DNA of 64,000 nucleotides from an uncultured Acidimicrobiaceae bacterium (GTDB taxonomy: Bacteria > Actinomycetota > Acidimicrobiia > Acidimicrobiales > SZUA-35). Made by a program: the position numbers and the translations under genes. The stretch is taken from assembly GCA_947259095.1 (NCBI GenBank), contig CAMYLA010000002.1, forward strand, positions 86,093 through 150,092. The letters run 5' to 3'. Position 1 is the stretch's first letter. The number at the start of each line of letters is the position of its first letter. This document shows positions 44,841 through 52,965 of this stretch, one piece after another. The notes under the pieces were generated by a model. It did not search any database. It had not been told where the DNA came from and saw nothing but the letters and a program-made list of their open reading frames with translations.

Positions 44841-46784
44841 ATGAGCTACGACGGTTATCTGCGTTGGCGCCAACACCCGGCGTCCCTGACCCCCGACCTC
44901 TCGGTCGTCATCCCGGTGTACGACGAGGCCGAGCGCATCGTTCCCACGATCGCCTCGATCGTCGGCCACCTCGCCGGCTCCGATCTCGAGTTCGAGATCG
45001 TGGTCTCCGACGACGGGTCGACCGACGGCACCCCGGATCTGGTCCGGGGCTTGGGCCTGCGCAACGTCGTGGTGCTCGACCCCGGGGTGAACCGGGGCAA
45101 GGGGGCCGCAGTGCGGGCCGGCGTCCTGGCCGCCGGCGGTCGGCTGATCCTGTTCACCGACGCCGACCTCTCGACCCCGATCGAGGAGCTCGACACCATG
45201 ATCGAGGCGGCCCGAGAGGCCGACGTCGTCATCGGTTCCCGGGCCGCCAAGGGCGCCGAGGAGGCCGAGAAGGGCCCGGTCCGTCGCCTCCTCAGCTGGG
45301 GCGCTCGGCTCCTGGCCCGGACCGGGCTCGGCCTCGACGTGACCGACACCCAGTGCGGGTTCAAGCTCTTCCGGCGCGACGCCGCCCGGGCCCTGTTCGC
45401 AGCCCAGCGCATCGACGGCTTCTCCTTCGACGCCGAGCTCCTCTTCCTGGCCGCCCGGCTCGGCCTCCGGGTCGAGGAGGTCCCGGTCCACTGGGTCGAC
45501 GCCCCCGGGTCGACCGTGCCGGCGGTGCGGGCTGCGATCGCCTTCGTCGGCGACGTGATCCGGATCCGGCTGGGCGCGCTGGCCGGCCGCTACCCCGGTC
45601 CGGGCCCGGAGCGGGAGCCCGGCCTGCGGCTGGCCGTGGTCACCGCCCTGCCCCCCTCGACCGCCACCCTCAACGAGTACGGATACCACCTCGTCCACCA
45701 GCTGGCCCGCAAGCCAGAGATCTCGGAGCTCGTGGTGCTGGCCGACGACGGCAACGGGCTGCCCGAGTCGTCGCCGATGTGCCGGGTCGAAGCAGCCTGG
45801 CGCTTCGACTCGCTGTCCACGCCGTGGCGTCTGTGGCGGTCGGTCCGACGGGTGAGGCCCGACGTGGTGCTGTTCAACGCCCACTTCACCTCGTTCGGAA
45901 CTAGCAAGCCGGCGGCCGCGCTCGGGCTGGCCATGCCGGCGATCCTACGGCTGACCGGGACCCGCACCATCGTGCTGCTCCACAACCTGGTCGACTGCGT
46001 CGACCTGGACGCCGCCGGCTACGGCGGCGGTCGGGTCCGGCGGCGGGCACTGACTGCCATCGGACGGGGCCTGACCCGGGTGATCCTCCGAGCCGACTGG
46101 GTGGCCACCACAATGCCGACCTACGTCGAGACCCTCCGCCACCGGTACGGGGCCGAGAACGTCAGCCTCGTGCCCCACGGCACGTTCGAGACGCCGACGG
46201 CCCCGCCTCCCGAGACCGGCGGGCCGGGCCACCGGATCCTCACCTTCGGCAAGTTCGGCACCTACAAGCGGGTCGAGGAGTTGCTGGTCGCCTACCGGCT
46301 GCTTCAGGACCGGGGCGGCCACGACGATGTCGAGCTCGTCATCGCCGGAACCGACAGCCCCAACGCACCCGGCTACCTGGCCGCTCTGGAGGCCGGCTGT
46401 GCCGATCTGCCCGGGGTCCGCTTCACCGGCTACGTGGCCGAGGACGACGTCGCCGACCTGTTCCGGGAGTCCTCGGTCGTGGTGTTCCCCTACACGGCCA
46501 CCACCGGCAGCAGTGGGCCGCTGCATCAGGCCGGCGCCTACGGCCGAGCGGTCGTGGCCCCGAGGGTCGGGGACCTTCTCGAGCTGATCGAGGAGGAGGG
46601 CTTCGCGGCCGAGCCCTTCGTGCCCGGCGACGCCAAGAGCCTGGCCGACGCCCTGGCCGCCGTGCTGGACGACGAGCGACATCGCAAGGAGCTCGGTCGA
46701 CGCAATCACGCGGCCGCCGTCAGCCTGCCGCTGTCCGAGGTCTGCGACCAGCACGTGGGCCGGGCCCTCGCGCTCGCGGCCTGA
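44841..46784 (+). CDS. Bifunctional glycosyltransferase: GT2 (dolichyl-phosphate mannosyltransferase-like) + GT4
   Basis: Residues ~15-240 are a GT2 domain: SVVIPVYDEAERI, VVSDDGSTDGTPDLV, NRGKGAAVRAGV, LFTDADLSTPIEEL with its DxD, and DTQCGFKLFRRDAA, typical of polyprenyl-phosphate sugar synthases. From ~265 a GT4 domain follows with GTGSSG-type and C-terminal features (RILTFGKFGTYKRVEELLVAYRLL, VVFPYTATTGSSGPLHQAGAYGRAVVAP). Each domain is normally a separate enzyme. The fusion could make a lipid-linked sugar and pass it on, or add two sugars in sequence. It has its own CTTGA operator. Confidence 0.85.
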   Translation: MSYDGYLRWRQHPASLTPDLSVVIPVYDEAERIVPTIASIVGHLAGSDLEFEIVVSDDGSTDGTPDLVRGLGLRNVVVLDPGVNRGKGAAVRAGVLAAGGRLILFTDADLSTPIEELDTMIEAAREADVVIGSRAAKGAEEAEKGPVRRLLSWGARLLARTGLGLDVTDTQCGFKLFRRDAARALFAAQRIDGFSFDAELLFLAARLGLRVEEVPVHWVDAPGSTVPAVRAAIAFVGDVIRIRLGALAGRYPGPGPEREPGLRLAVVTALPPSTATLNEYGYHLVHQLARKPEISELVVLADDGNGLPESSPMCRVEAAWRFDSLSTPWRLWRSVRRVRPDVVLFNAHFTSFGTSKPAAALGLAMPAILRLTGTRTIVLLHNLVDCVDLDAAGYGGGRVRRRALTAIGRGLTRVILRADWVATTMPTYVETLRHRYGAENVSLVPHGTFETPTAPPPETGGPGHRILTFGKFGTYKRVEELLVAYRLLQDRGGHDDVELVIAGTDSPNAPGYLAALEAGCADLPGVRFTGYVAEDDVADLFRESSVVVFPYTATTGSSGPLHQAGAYGRAVVAPRVGDLLELIEEEGFAAEPFVPGDAKSLADALAAVLDDERHRKELGRRNHAAAVSLPLSEVCDQHVGRALALAA

Positions 46785-46815
46785 GTTCGACGGGCACCCG
46801 TCCCAGGTGACCGAA

Positions 46816-46855
46816 CTTGACCGGATCTTGATGCTGGGTCGAGCAGGGCTTGAGG
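46816..46855 (+). promoter_or_regulatory. CTTGA direct repeats before the STAS/H-NOX operon
   Basis: CTTGACC (46816) and CTTGATG (46827) are 11 bp apart and CTTGAGG (46849) is a further 22 bp on, all in helical phase, ending 48 bp before the ATG at 46903. The spacing matches the sites before the polysaccharide genes. Confidence 0.6.
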
Positions 46856-46902
46856 TCAGGCCGTCACCATTCGAAGCATCGACCAGACGAGGAGCACATC
46901 CC

Positions 46903-47268
46903 ATGTCAACCGCAACCATCATCCCCTCCCCCACCGGCTCGACAGCCGGAGCCGACCGACCCGGGCTCATGCTGCCCCGACGCCTCGACGTGCACGAGGT
47001 CGCCCCCCTTCGGGCCCGGCTGGATCGACTCGGCCTCCGACCGGGCCAGCTCGTCACCGTCGACGGCTCGGCGGTGACCCACGCCGACCGCGCCGGCCTC
47101 GCCGTCCTGGTCGAGGCTCGGGAGCGGGCCGAAGCGGCCGGGGCCGACATCGTCCTGTGGAGGGCCAGCACGACCCTCCGGATCGCGATGGAGCTGACCG
47201 GCCAGCGCCGAGCGCCGCGGCGAGACGACGCCGACCTCCCCGTCGCCCTGGACCGGGAAGCGGCCTGA
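46903..47268 (+). CDS. STAS-domain protein (anti-sigma antagonist-like) 1
   Basis: I start at the ATG at 46903, with GAGGAG upstream, giving 121 residues. The core (LMLPRRLDVHEVAPLRARLDRL, VTVDGSAVTHADRAGLAVLVEARERA) is a STAS domain as in SpoIIAA-type antagonists. The usual phosphorylated Ser position appears as HADRAG, so classical Ser phosphorylation is doubtful. It overlaps the next STAS gene (TGATG) and opens the H-NOX operon. Confidence 0.8.
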   Translation: MSTATIIPSPTGSTAGADRPGLMLPRRLDVHEVAPLRARLDRLGLRPGQLVTVDGSAVTHADRAGLAVLVEARERAEAAGADIVLWRASTTLRIAMELTGQRRAPRRDDADLPVALDREAA

Positions 47269-47549
47269 TGGAGACGATCACCCTCCGGGGCGACGTCGAC
47301 CCGGTGGCCGCCCTGGAGCTGCGAACTCGACTGAGCCAGGCCACCCGGGAGCTCCGTCCCGTCGTCGAGGTCGACCTGACCCGGGTGACCAGCATCCACG
47401 CCTCCGGCGTGGCTGCCCTGATCAGCGCGGACCGGCACGCCCAACGCCGGCGGGGCGAGCTCCGCCTGCGCCCACCCCTGGCGGCGCGGGCTCGACGCGA
47501 GCTGGCGTTGGCCTCGTGGTTCCACGTCGTCGGCCTCGATGTCGTCTGA
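47268..47549 (+). CDS. STAS-domain protein 2
   Basis: This 93-residue protein starts inside the previous stop (TGATG). It is a minimal STAS domain (METITLRGDVDPVAALELRTRL, VVEVDLTRVTSIHASGVAALISADR). Here Ser in HASG stands where antagonists are phosphorylated, so this copy is the better candidate for a kinase-controlled switch. Two STAS proteins ahead of histidine kinases suggests partner-switching joined to two-component signalling. Confidence 0.82.
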   Translation: METITLRGDVDPVAALELRTRLSQATRELRPVVEVDLTRVTSIHASGVAALISADRHAQRRRGELRLRPPLAARARRELALASWFHVVGLDVV

Positions 47550-47648
47550 TCGACGTCGAGTTCCAATGGCACGACCGAGCCGGCCGGAGATGGCATCCTA
47601 AAGGACCATGATGCCGCTACCAGTGGGCTCCGGTCGGGGCCGGACACC

Positions 47649-49541
47649 ATGACCGACCGGTCACGGATCCAGGGCCTGGCCCGGTCCGACGCCTTCGTCA
47701 ACGCCCCGGTGGCCTACTCGATCCTCGACGCCGACGGCCGGCAGGTGGGAGCCAACGCCGCCTTCCACGACCTGTTCCGAACCGAGCAGAGCCTGGTCCG
47801 GGTCGAGGACATCACCCACCCCGACGAAGTCGAGCGGACCTCGACCTACCTCCGCTCGCTGGCCGACGGGGAGTCGGACCGGGTGGTGGTCGACAAGCGC
47901 TACCTCCGGGCCGACGGCACCGTCTTCTGGGGTCGGCTGACCGCGACGCCACTGCTCGACGACGCGGGCCGACCGGAGCTGCTGCTCGGGGTGATCGAGG
48001 ACATCACCACCCAGGTGGAGGCCCTGGTCCAGCTCACCGCGGTGTCCGAGGCCAAGTCCGAATTCGTGGCCCGGGTCAGCCACGACCTGCGGGCCCCGCT
48101 CCACGGGATCAGCGGGCTGGCCGAGCTCCTCGGCCGCCGGACCGCCGACGAGGACGATCGCCGCCTGGTCGACGGCATCGTCCGGGAGACCGAGGCCCTG
48201 CAGGTCCTGGTCGACGACCTCCTCGATCTCTCACGGGTCGAGGCCGGTCGCATCGCGCTCAACCCGGCGGTGTTCTCGCTGAGCCGCTGCATCGAGAGCT
48301 CGGTCGGGCTCCTCCGGGCCCGAGCCGAGGAACGCGGTCTGGAGCTGGGGGTCACGATGGCGCCGGGTGTCGACGGCGACGTCTTGGGCGATGCCGACCG
48401 ACTCCGTCAGGTCCTCGTCAACCTCGTCGACAACGCAGTCAAGTTCACCCGTTCGGGTTCGGTCCGGGTCGACGTCGTCCCGGCCGGCGGCGACGAGGTC
48501 GACATCGAGGTCAACGACACGGGCCCGGGCATCGGTCCCGATGAGATCGAGCGGATCTTCGAGGCCTTCGCCCAGTCCCATGACGATCAGAGCGGCACCG
48601 GGCTCGGGCTGACCATCTCCCGGGACCTGGCCGAGGCCATGGGCGGCTCGCTGACCGTGCGATCCCAGCCCGGCGCCGGCTCGGCGTTCACCCTCCGGCT
48701 GCCCCTGCCCCGCAAGGACATCGCCGATGCCTCCTCCGAAACCCGGAGCCCGGGCGATGGCCGGCGGGGCCGGCCGACCGTGCTCGTCGTCGAGGACAGC
48801 CCGGTCAACCGCCTACTGGTGGCCAGCCAGCTCGACCAGCTGGGCTACGACCACGACCTGGCCATCGACGGACCCCAGGCCCTGGAGGCGGTGGCGGATC
48901 GCCCCTTCGACCTCGTCCTCATGGACTGGCACCTACCCGGCATCGACGGTCTCGAGACGACCAGACGGCTGCGCCGATTCGAGGAGCAGAGCGGGCGGCC
49001 CCGGGTGCCGATCGTGGCCGTCACCGCCCGGACCATGTCGGGCGATCGCCAGCGGTGCCTCGACGCCGGCATGGACGACTTCGTGGCCAAGCCGGCGGGC
49101 CTCGACGACCTCGGCCGGGCGCTGCGCAAGTGGCTGCCCACCGACCCGTCGCCGGCCGGGGAGGCCGTCGAGGGCGGCGACGACGGCGAAGCGGTCACCG
49201 ACCTCGAGGCACTCGAGCGGCTGGTCGACGAGCTCGGTGACGGCTCGATCGTGGCCACGCTGATCGGGACGTACCTGTCCGAGCTCCCGGGTCGGCGCAA
49301 CGCCATCTGCCACGGCGCGGCCGCCGGCGATCTGGAGCAGGTCCGCCGGGCCGCCCACACCCTGAAATCCACCAGCGACGTCGTCGGCGCCACCGCTCTG
49401 GCCGAGCTGTGCAGGGAGCTGGAGGGCCGGGCCGTGGCCGGCGACGGCGCCACGGACGATCTGGTCCGACGACTGGACGAGGCGGCCGACGCCGCCACGA
49501 CAGCACTGCAAGCCGTCCTCTCCAAGCTGGCGGGCCCGTGA
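47649..49541 (+). CDS. Hybrid sensor histidine kinase (PAS-HisKA-HATPase-REC-HPt)
   Basis: The 630-residue protein has a PAS domain (~10-120, YSILDADGRQVGANAAF), then HisKA with the phosphorylated His in FVARVSHDLRAPLHGI (~150). The ATPase domain follows (NLVDNAVKFT, DTGPGIG, GTGLGLTISRDLAEAMGG), then a receiver (VLVVEDSPVN, phosphoacceptor Asp in LVLMDWHLPG, VAKP) and a C-terminal HPt domain with RRAAHTLKSTSDVVGA. All phosphotransfer residues are present, so it can run a full phosphorelay. It has no membrane segment and is thus cytosolic. Its stop overlaps the H-NOX start. Confidence 0.93.
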   Translation: MTDRSRIQGLARSDAFVNAPVAYSILDADGRQVGANAAFHDLFRTEQSLVRVEDITHPDEVERTSTYLRSLADGESDRVVVDKRYLRADGTVFWGRLTATPLLDDAGRPELLLGVIEDITTQVEALVQLTAVSEAKSEFVARVSHDLRAPLHGISGLAELLGRRTADEDDRRLVDGIVRETEALQVLVDDLLDLSRVEAGRIALNPAVFSLSRCIESSVGLLRARAEERGLELGVTMAPGVDGDVLGDADRLRQVLVNLVDNAVKFTRSGSVRVDVVPAGGDEVDIEVNDTGPGIGPDEIERIFEAFAQSHDDQSGTGLGLTISRDLAEAMGGSLTVRSQPGAGSAFTLRLPLPRKDIADASSETRSPGDGRRGRPTVLVVEDSPVNRLLVASQLDQLGYDHDLAIDGPQALEAVADRPFDLVLMDWHLPGIDGLETTRRLRRFEEQSGRPRVPIVAVTARTMSGDRQRCLDAGMDDFVAKPAGLDDLGRALRKWLPTDPSPAGEAVEGGDDGEAVTDLEALERLVDELGDGSIVATLIGTYLSELPGRRNAICHGAAAGDLEQVRRAAHTLKSTSDVVGATALAELCRELEGRAVAGDGATDDLVRRLDEAADAATTALQAVLSKLAGP

Positions 49542-50080
49542 AGGGGGTGGTGTTCAACGTCGTCGAGGAGGTCGTGACCGAGCTCTACGACGCCGAGACC
49601 TGGGACGACCTCCTGGCCGCGGCCGGGGTCGACGGCGCCTATACCGCCCTGGGCAACTACGGCGACGACGAGCTCCTGGAGATCGTCAACGCTGCGGCGA
49701 CGGCGACCGGCCTCGCCCCCGACGATCTGTGGCGCACCGTTGGCCGGCTCGCCCTGCCAAAGCTCGCAGCCCGCCTGCCCGAGCTCGTCGCCGAGGCCGG
49801 TGACGCCCGGAGCTTCCTGATGGCGGTCAACGACATCATCCACCCTGAGGTCCGAGCCCTCTATCCGGAATCGGTGCCGCCGGTCTTCGAGTTCGAGGTC
49901 TCGCCGGCCGGGCTGCTGGTCCGCTACCGGTCGACCCGGCGGCTCGACGCCCTGGCCCAGGGGCTGATGATCGGCTGTGGCGACCTCTTCGACGAGGTGG
50001 TCCGCGTCGAGCCGACCGACAGACCGACCGCCCCCGACGAGGCTCTGTTCTCGGTGCGCTTCGAGGGATCGGGGCCGTGA
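49538..50080 (+). CDS. H-NOX heme nitric-oxide/oxygen-binding protein 1
   Basis: The GTG start overlaps the kinase stop (GTGA). The 180-residue protein begins MKGVVFNVVEEVVTELYDAETWDDLL, a standard H-NOX N-terminus. It carries a proximal His in NDIIHPEVRALYPESVPPVF and the heme-propionate YxSxR motif in VRYRSTRRL. H-NOX proteins bind NO and transfer the signal to an adjacent kinase or cyclic-di-GMP enzyme. The next gene, a kinase, overlaps it and is the likely partner. Confidence 0.92.
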   Translation: MKGVVFNVVEEVVTELYDAETWDDLLAAAGVDGAYTALGNYGDDELLEIVNAAATATGLAPDDLWRTVGRLALPKLAARLPELVAEAGDARSFLMAVNDIIHPEVRALYPESVPPVFEFEVSPAGLLVRYRSTRRLDALAQGLMIGCGDLFDEVVRVEPTDRPTAPDEALFSVRFEGSGP

Positions 50081-51003
50081 CGACGCCCGGCGGCGAGGAG
50101 CCCGGCGGCGGGGACCCCGACGACTCCGCCGCCCTGGAGCGGCTGCGGCGCCGCTACGAGCGGGAGCGCCGGGCTCGGCTCGAGGCCGAGGCCATCGCCG
50201 AGCAGGGCCTTCGTGAGATCTACGCCGCCAACCAGTCCCTCGACCGGCGGATCGCCGAGCGCACCCGGGAGCTCGAGGAGTCGACCCGGCGGGTCCAGGC
50301 CGCCAGCGAGGCCAAGAGCGAGTTCCTGGCCCACATCGGCCACGAGCTGCGAACCCCCATCAACGGCATCACCGGCATGCTCGAGCTCCTCGACGGGGTG
50401 GCCATGCCACCGGAGGCGAGGGAGTGGCTGGCCTCGGCCAGCCAGTCGGGGGCCCACCTCCAGCGCCTCGTCGATCGGATCCTGTGGTTCATCGAGCTGG
50501 AGGCGACCGACCTGACGGCCGAGGCCGCGTCCCGTCCCGTCGAGGAGTTGCTCGACCGCGTGGCGGAGCGCTGGCGGCGGCGCTGCGTCGGGGCCGGTCA
50601 GCTGCTGAGCGTCGAGCTGGCCACGCCGCTCGGGGCGGCCGTGGCCGCCACCGAGGAGCTGGAGCGGGGCCTCGACGAGCTGCTCGACAACGCCGTCAGC
50701 CACGCCTCGGCCGGACCGGTCCGGCTGCGGGCCACGACCCTCGGCGACGAGGTCCGCCTCGAGGTCGAGGACCCGGGGCCGGGCATGGAGGCCAGCGTGG
50801 CCGCCACCGCCCCGGACATGCTCGATCCCGGGGAGGACCCGACGACCAGGCGGAGCGCCGGGGCCGGTATCGGCCTGGCCCTGGTCCGGCGGGTGGCGGC
50901 GGCCCTCGGTGGTCGCTTCGGGATCGAGCGGGCGGACACCGGAGGCTCGATCGTGTGGCTGACCGTCCCCGCAGCCGACCCTCGAGACCTCCGGAAGGAT
51001 TGA
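50077..51003 (+). CDS. Soluble histidine kinase, H-NOX partner
   Basis: The start is a GTG overlapping the H-NOX stop. The 308-residue protein opens with an Arg/Glu-rich coiled coil (ERLRRRYERERRARLEAEAIAEQG), then HisKA with LAHIGHELRTPINGITGML. The ATPase domain follows (LDELLDNAVSHA, VEDPGPGM, GAGIGLALVRR). It has no membrane segment, as expected for a kinase controlled by a soluble H-NOX. It ends 3 bp from the stop of the convergent EAL gene. Confidence 0.9.
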   Translation: MTTPGGEEPGGGDPDDSAALERLRRRYERERRARLEAEAIAEQGLREIYAANQSLDRRIAERTRELEESTRRVQAASEAKSEFLAHIGHELRTPINGITGMLELLDGVAMPPEAREWLASASQSGAHLQRLVDRILWFIELEATDLTAEAASRPVEELLDRVAERWRRRCVGAGQLLSVELATPLGAAVAATEELERGLDELLDNAVSHASAGPVRLRATTLGDEVRLEVEDPGPGMEASVAATAPDMLDPGEDPTTRRSAGAGIGLALVRRVAAALGGRFGIERADTGGSIVWLTVPAADPRDLRKD

Positions 51004-51006
51004 GCT

Positions 51007-52965
51007 TCAGCGGTCCCGCACGTCCAACCGGTAGCCGACCCCCCGGACGGTCTTGATGTGGGACCGGCCATCGAGATCGATCTTGCGCCGGAGGTTGGCG
51101 ATGTGGACGTCGACGACGTGATCGTCCCCGACCCACGTCGGCCCCCAGACCTGCTCCAGCAGCATCTGTCGGGAGAAGACCATGTCGGGCCGCCCGATCA
51201 GCGCCGCCAGCAGGTCGAACTCGATCCTGGTCGGCGACACCTCGGCGTCACCGACATGGACCTCGCGGGCCAGCAGATCGACCCGGAGATCCCCGACCTC
51301 CCGCCGATCACCGTCGGCGGGCCCGGTCCCGACCGATCGGGGCCGGCGCAGCATGGCCTGGATGCGGGCCACCAGCTCCCGGGGGGAGAAGGGCTTCACC
51401 ATGTAGTCGTCGGCCCCGACGGCCAGACCGACCAGGCGATCGACCTCCTCGTCCCTGGCCGTCAGCATGACGACGTAGGCGTCGCTGAAGGTCCGTAGGC
51501 GGCGACAGACCTCGATACCGTCGATACCCGGGAGGCCGAGATCGAGCACAACGACGGTCGGTTCGGCCTCCTCGGCCAGCTCGAGCCCCTGCTCGCCGTC
51601 GGGGGCGACGACCACCTCGTAGCCCTCGCGGGCCAGGACGGCCTCGAGCATCTGTCGGAACTCGGGCGCGTCCTCGACGACGAGTACCGACGCGGCCGGT
51701 GGCCGTTCCGATTCTGGCCCCCGGCCATGGCTGGTGCCGGTTCGGTTGGTCGGGTCGACTGGGCTCGAGCGCAACACGGCTCCACCATCGAGGAACCCGA
51801 CGGGCCGACGGGTCGAGACCTCCTCGGCGGCGCCGAGCTGCGGCTGGCCGAGCTCCACCTCGGCCCCCAGCGGCCCCGGCTTGGCGATGGCGTAGCCCTG
51901 GACGAGGTCGCAACCGAGGTCGATGACATGACGGAGCTCGGATTGGGTCTCGATGCCCTCGGCCACCGTGACGATGCCCATGCTCCGGCACAACTCGACC
52001 ATCGAGCCGACGACCCGGCTCTGGGTGGCCGACCGGTCGATGTCGCGGATGAGGCCCATGTCGAATTTCACGACATCGGGCCGTAGCGAAGCGAAACTGG
52101 TCAACCCGGCGTACCCGGCCCCCAGGTCGTCGAGGACCAGTTGGAAACCCGCTCCTCGGAGGTCGGCCAGCCTGGCGACCCCCGGACCCGTCGGGTCGAG
52201 AGGGGCCCGCTCGGTGATCTCCAGACCGACCCGATCGGCGAACGCCCGGAGGGGCGCCGATTCGTCGAGCAGCATCGGATCGTCGAGCGATTGCGGCAGC
52301 AGATTCACGAAGACCCTGCTGTCGGTTGGCTCCCGGGCCAGGTCGGCAGCCACCCGGTTGCACACGATCCGGTCGAAGTCGGCGTGACGGTCGAGGACCG
52401 AGACGGCTTCGATCAGCTCCGTCGGCGAATGGAACGCCGGATGATCGCTCCGAACCAGGGCCTCGTAGACCATCACCCGTCCCGCAGCCGGCGAGTACAG
52501 CGGCTGGTACACCACTCGAACCGCTTCGAGGGCCGACGTCAGGTCGCACTCGAGCCCGGCCCGGTCGGAGGGCTCGATCGGGGGCTCGGTCTGGAGTGCT
52601 TCGACGATGCAGGCGACGAGGGTATCGGTCGGGCACGGCTTGGTCAGGAAGCGGAACACCCGAGCCTCGTTGACGGCGGCGATCGTCGCTTCGACCGACG
52701 CCTGCCCGCTCAAGACGATGCGACGGACGGACGGGAACTCGCTGCGCACGATGGTCAGGAAGGCTGCACCGGTCAGGCCGGGCATCCGCTCATCGGAGAC
52801 GACGACGTCGACGGGCCGACGACGCAGGATCGACAGCCCCTCCTCCGCGGACGTGGCGGTCAACACGGTGAACGGCTCCGATCGCATGGCGATCCGGAGT
52901 GCCTCGGTCACGTCAGCTTCGTCGTCGACGAGGAGGACCGTCGGGTTGGTCGTTGCGCCGGTCAT
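51007..52965 (-). CDS. REC-EAL-REC-winged-helix response regulator/phosphodiesterase
   Basis: The start is the ATG at 52965, overlapping the previous stop (ATGA). The 652 residues form four domains: a receiver (~10-120; LLVDDEADV, Asp in VVVSDERMPG, KPC), an EAL domain (~140-390; EALVRSD, FVNLLPQ, LEITERAPLD, LDDLGAGYAG, AEGIET, VQGYAIAKP), a second receiver (~435-550; VLVVEDAPEF, VVVLDLGLPG, VKPFSP), and an OmpR-type winged helix (VSPTRIEFDLLAALIGRPDMVFSRQ, HIANLRRKIDLDG, GVGYRL). The EAL catalytic residues are present, so it should hydrolyse c-di-GMP and bind DNA in one chain. Confidence 0.92.
   Translation of the reverse strand: MTGATTNPTVLLVDDEADVTEALRIAMRSEPFTVLTATSAEEGLSILRRRPVDVVVSDERMPGLTGAAFLTIVRSEFPSVRRIVLSGQASVEATIAAVNEARVFRFLTKPCPTDTLVACIVEALQTEPPIEPSDRAGLECDLTSALEAVRVVYQPLYSPAAGRVMVYEALVRSDHPAFHSPTELIEAVSVLDRHADFDRIVCNRVAADLAREPTDSRVFVNLLPQSLDDPMLLDESAPLRAFADRVGLEITERAPLDPTGPGVARLADLRGAGFQLVLDDLGAGYAGLTSFASLRPDVVKFDMGLIRDIDRSATQSRVVGSMVELCRSMGIVTVAEGIETQSELRHVIDLGCDLVQGYAIAKPGPLGAEVELGQPQLGAAEEVSTRRPVGFLDGGAVLRSSPVDPTNRTGTSHGRGPESERPPAASVLVVEDAPEFRQMLEAVLAREGYEVVVAPDGEQGLELAEEAEPTVVVLDLGLPGIDGIEVCRRLRTFSDAYVVMLTARDEEVDRLVGLAVGADDYMVKPFSPRELVARIQAMLRRPRSVGTGPADGDRREVGDLRVDLLAREVHVGDAEVSPTRIEFDLLAALIGRPDMVFSRQMLLEQVWGPTWVGDDHVVDVHIANLRRKIDLDGRSHIKTVRGVGYRLDVRDR

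Noticed and set aside
45945-47525. 526-residue minus-strand ORF over the GT fusion and STAS genes
   Set aside because: Shadow frame; it crosses three clear + strand genes and lacks any recognisable family.
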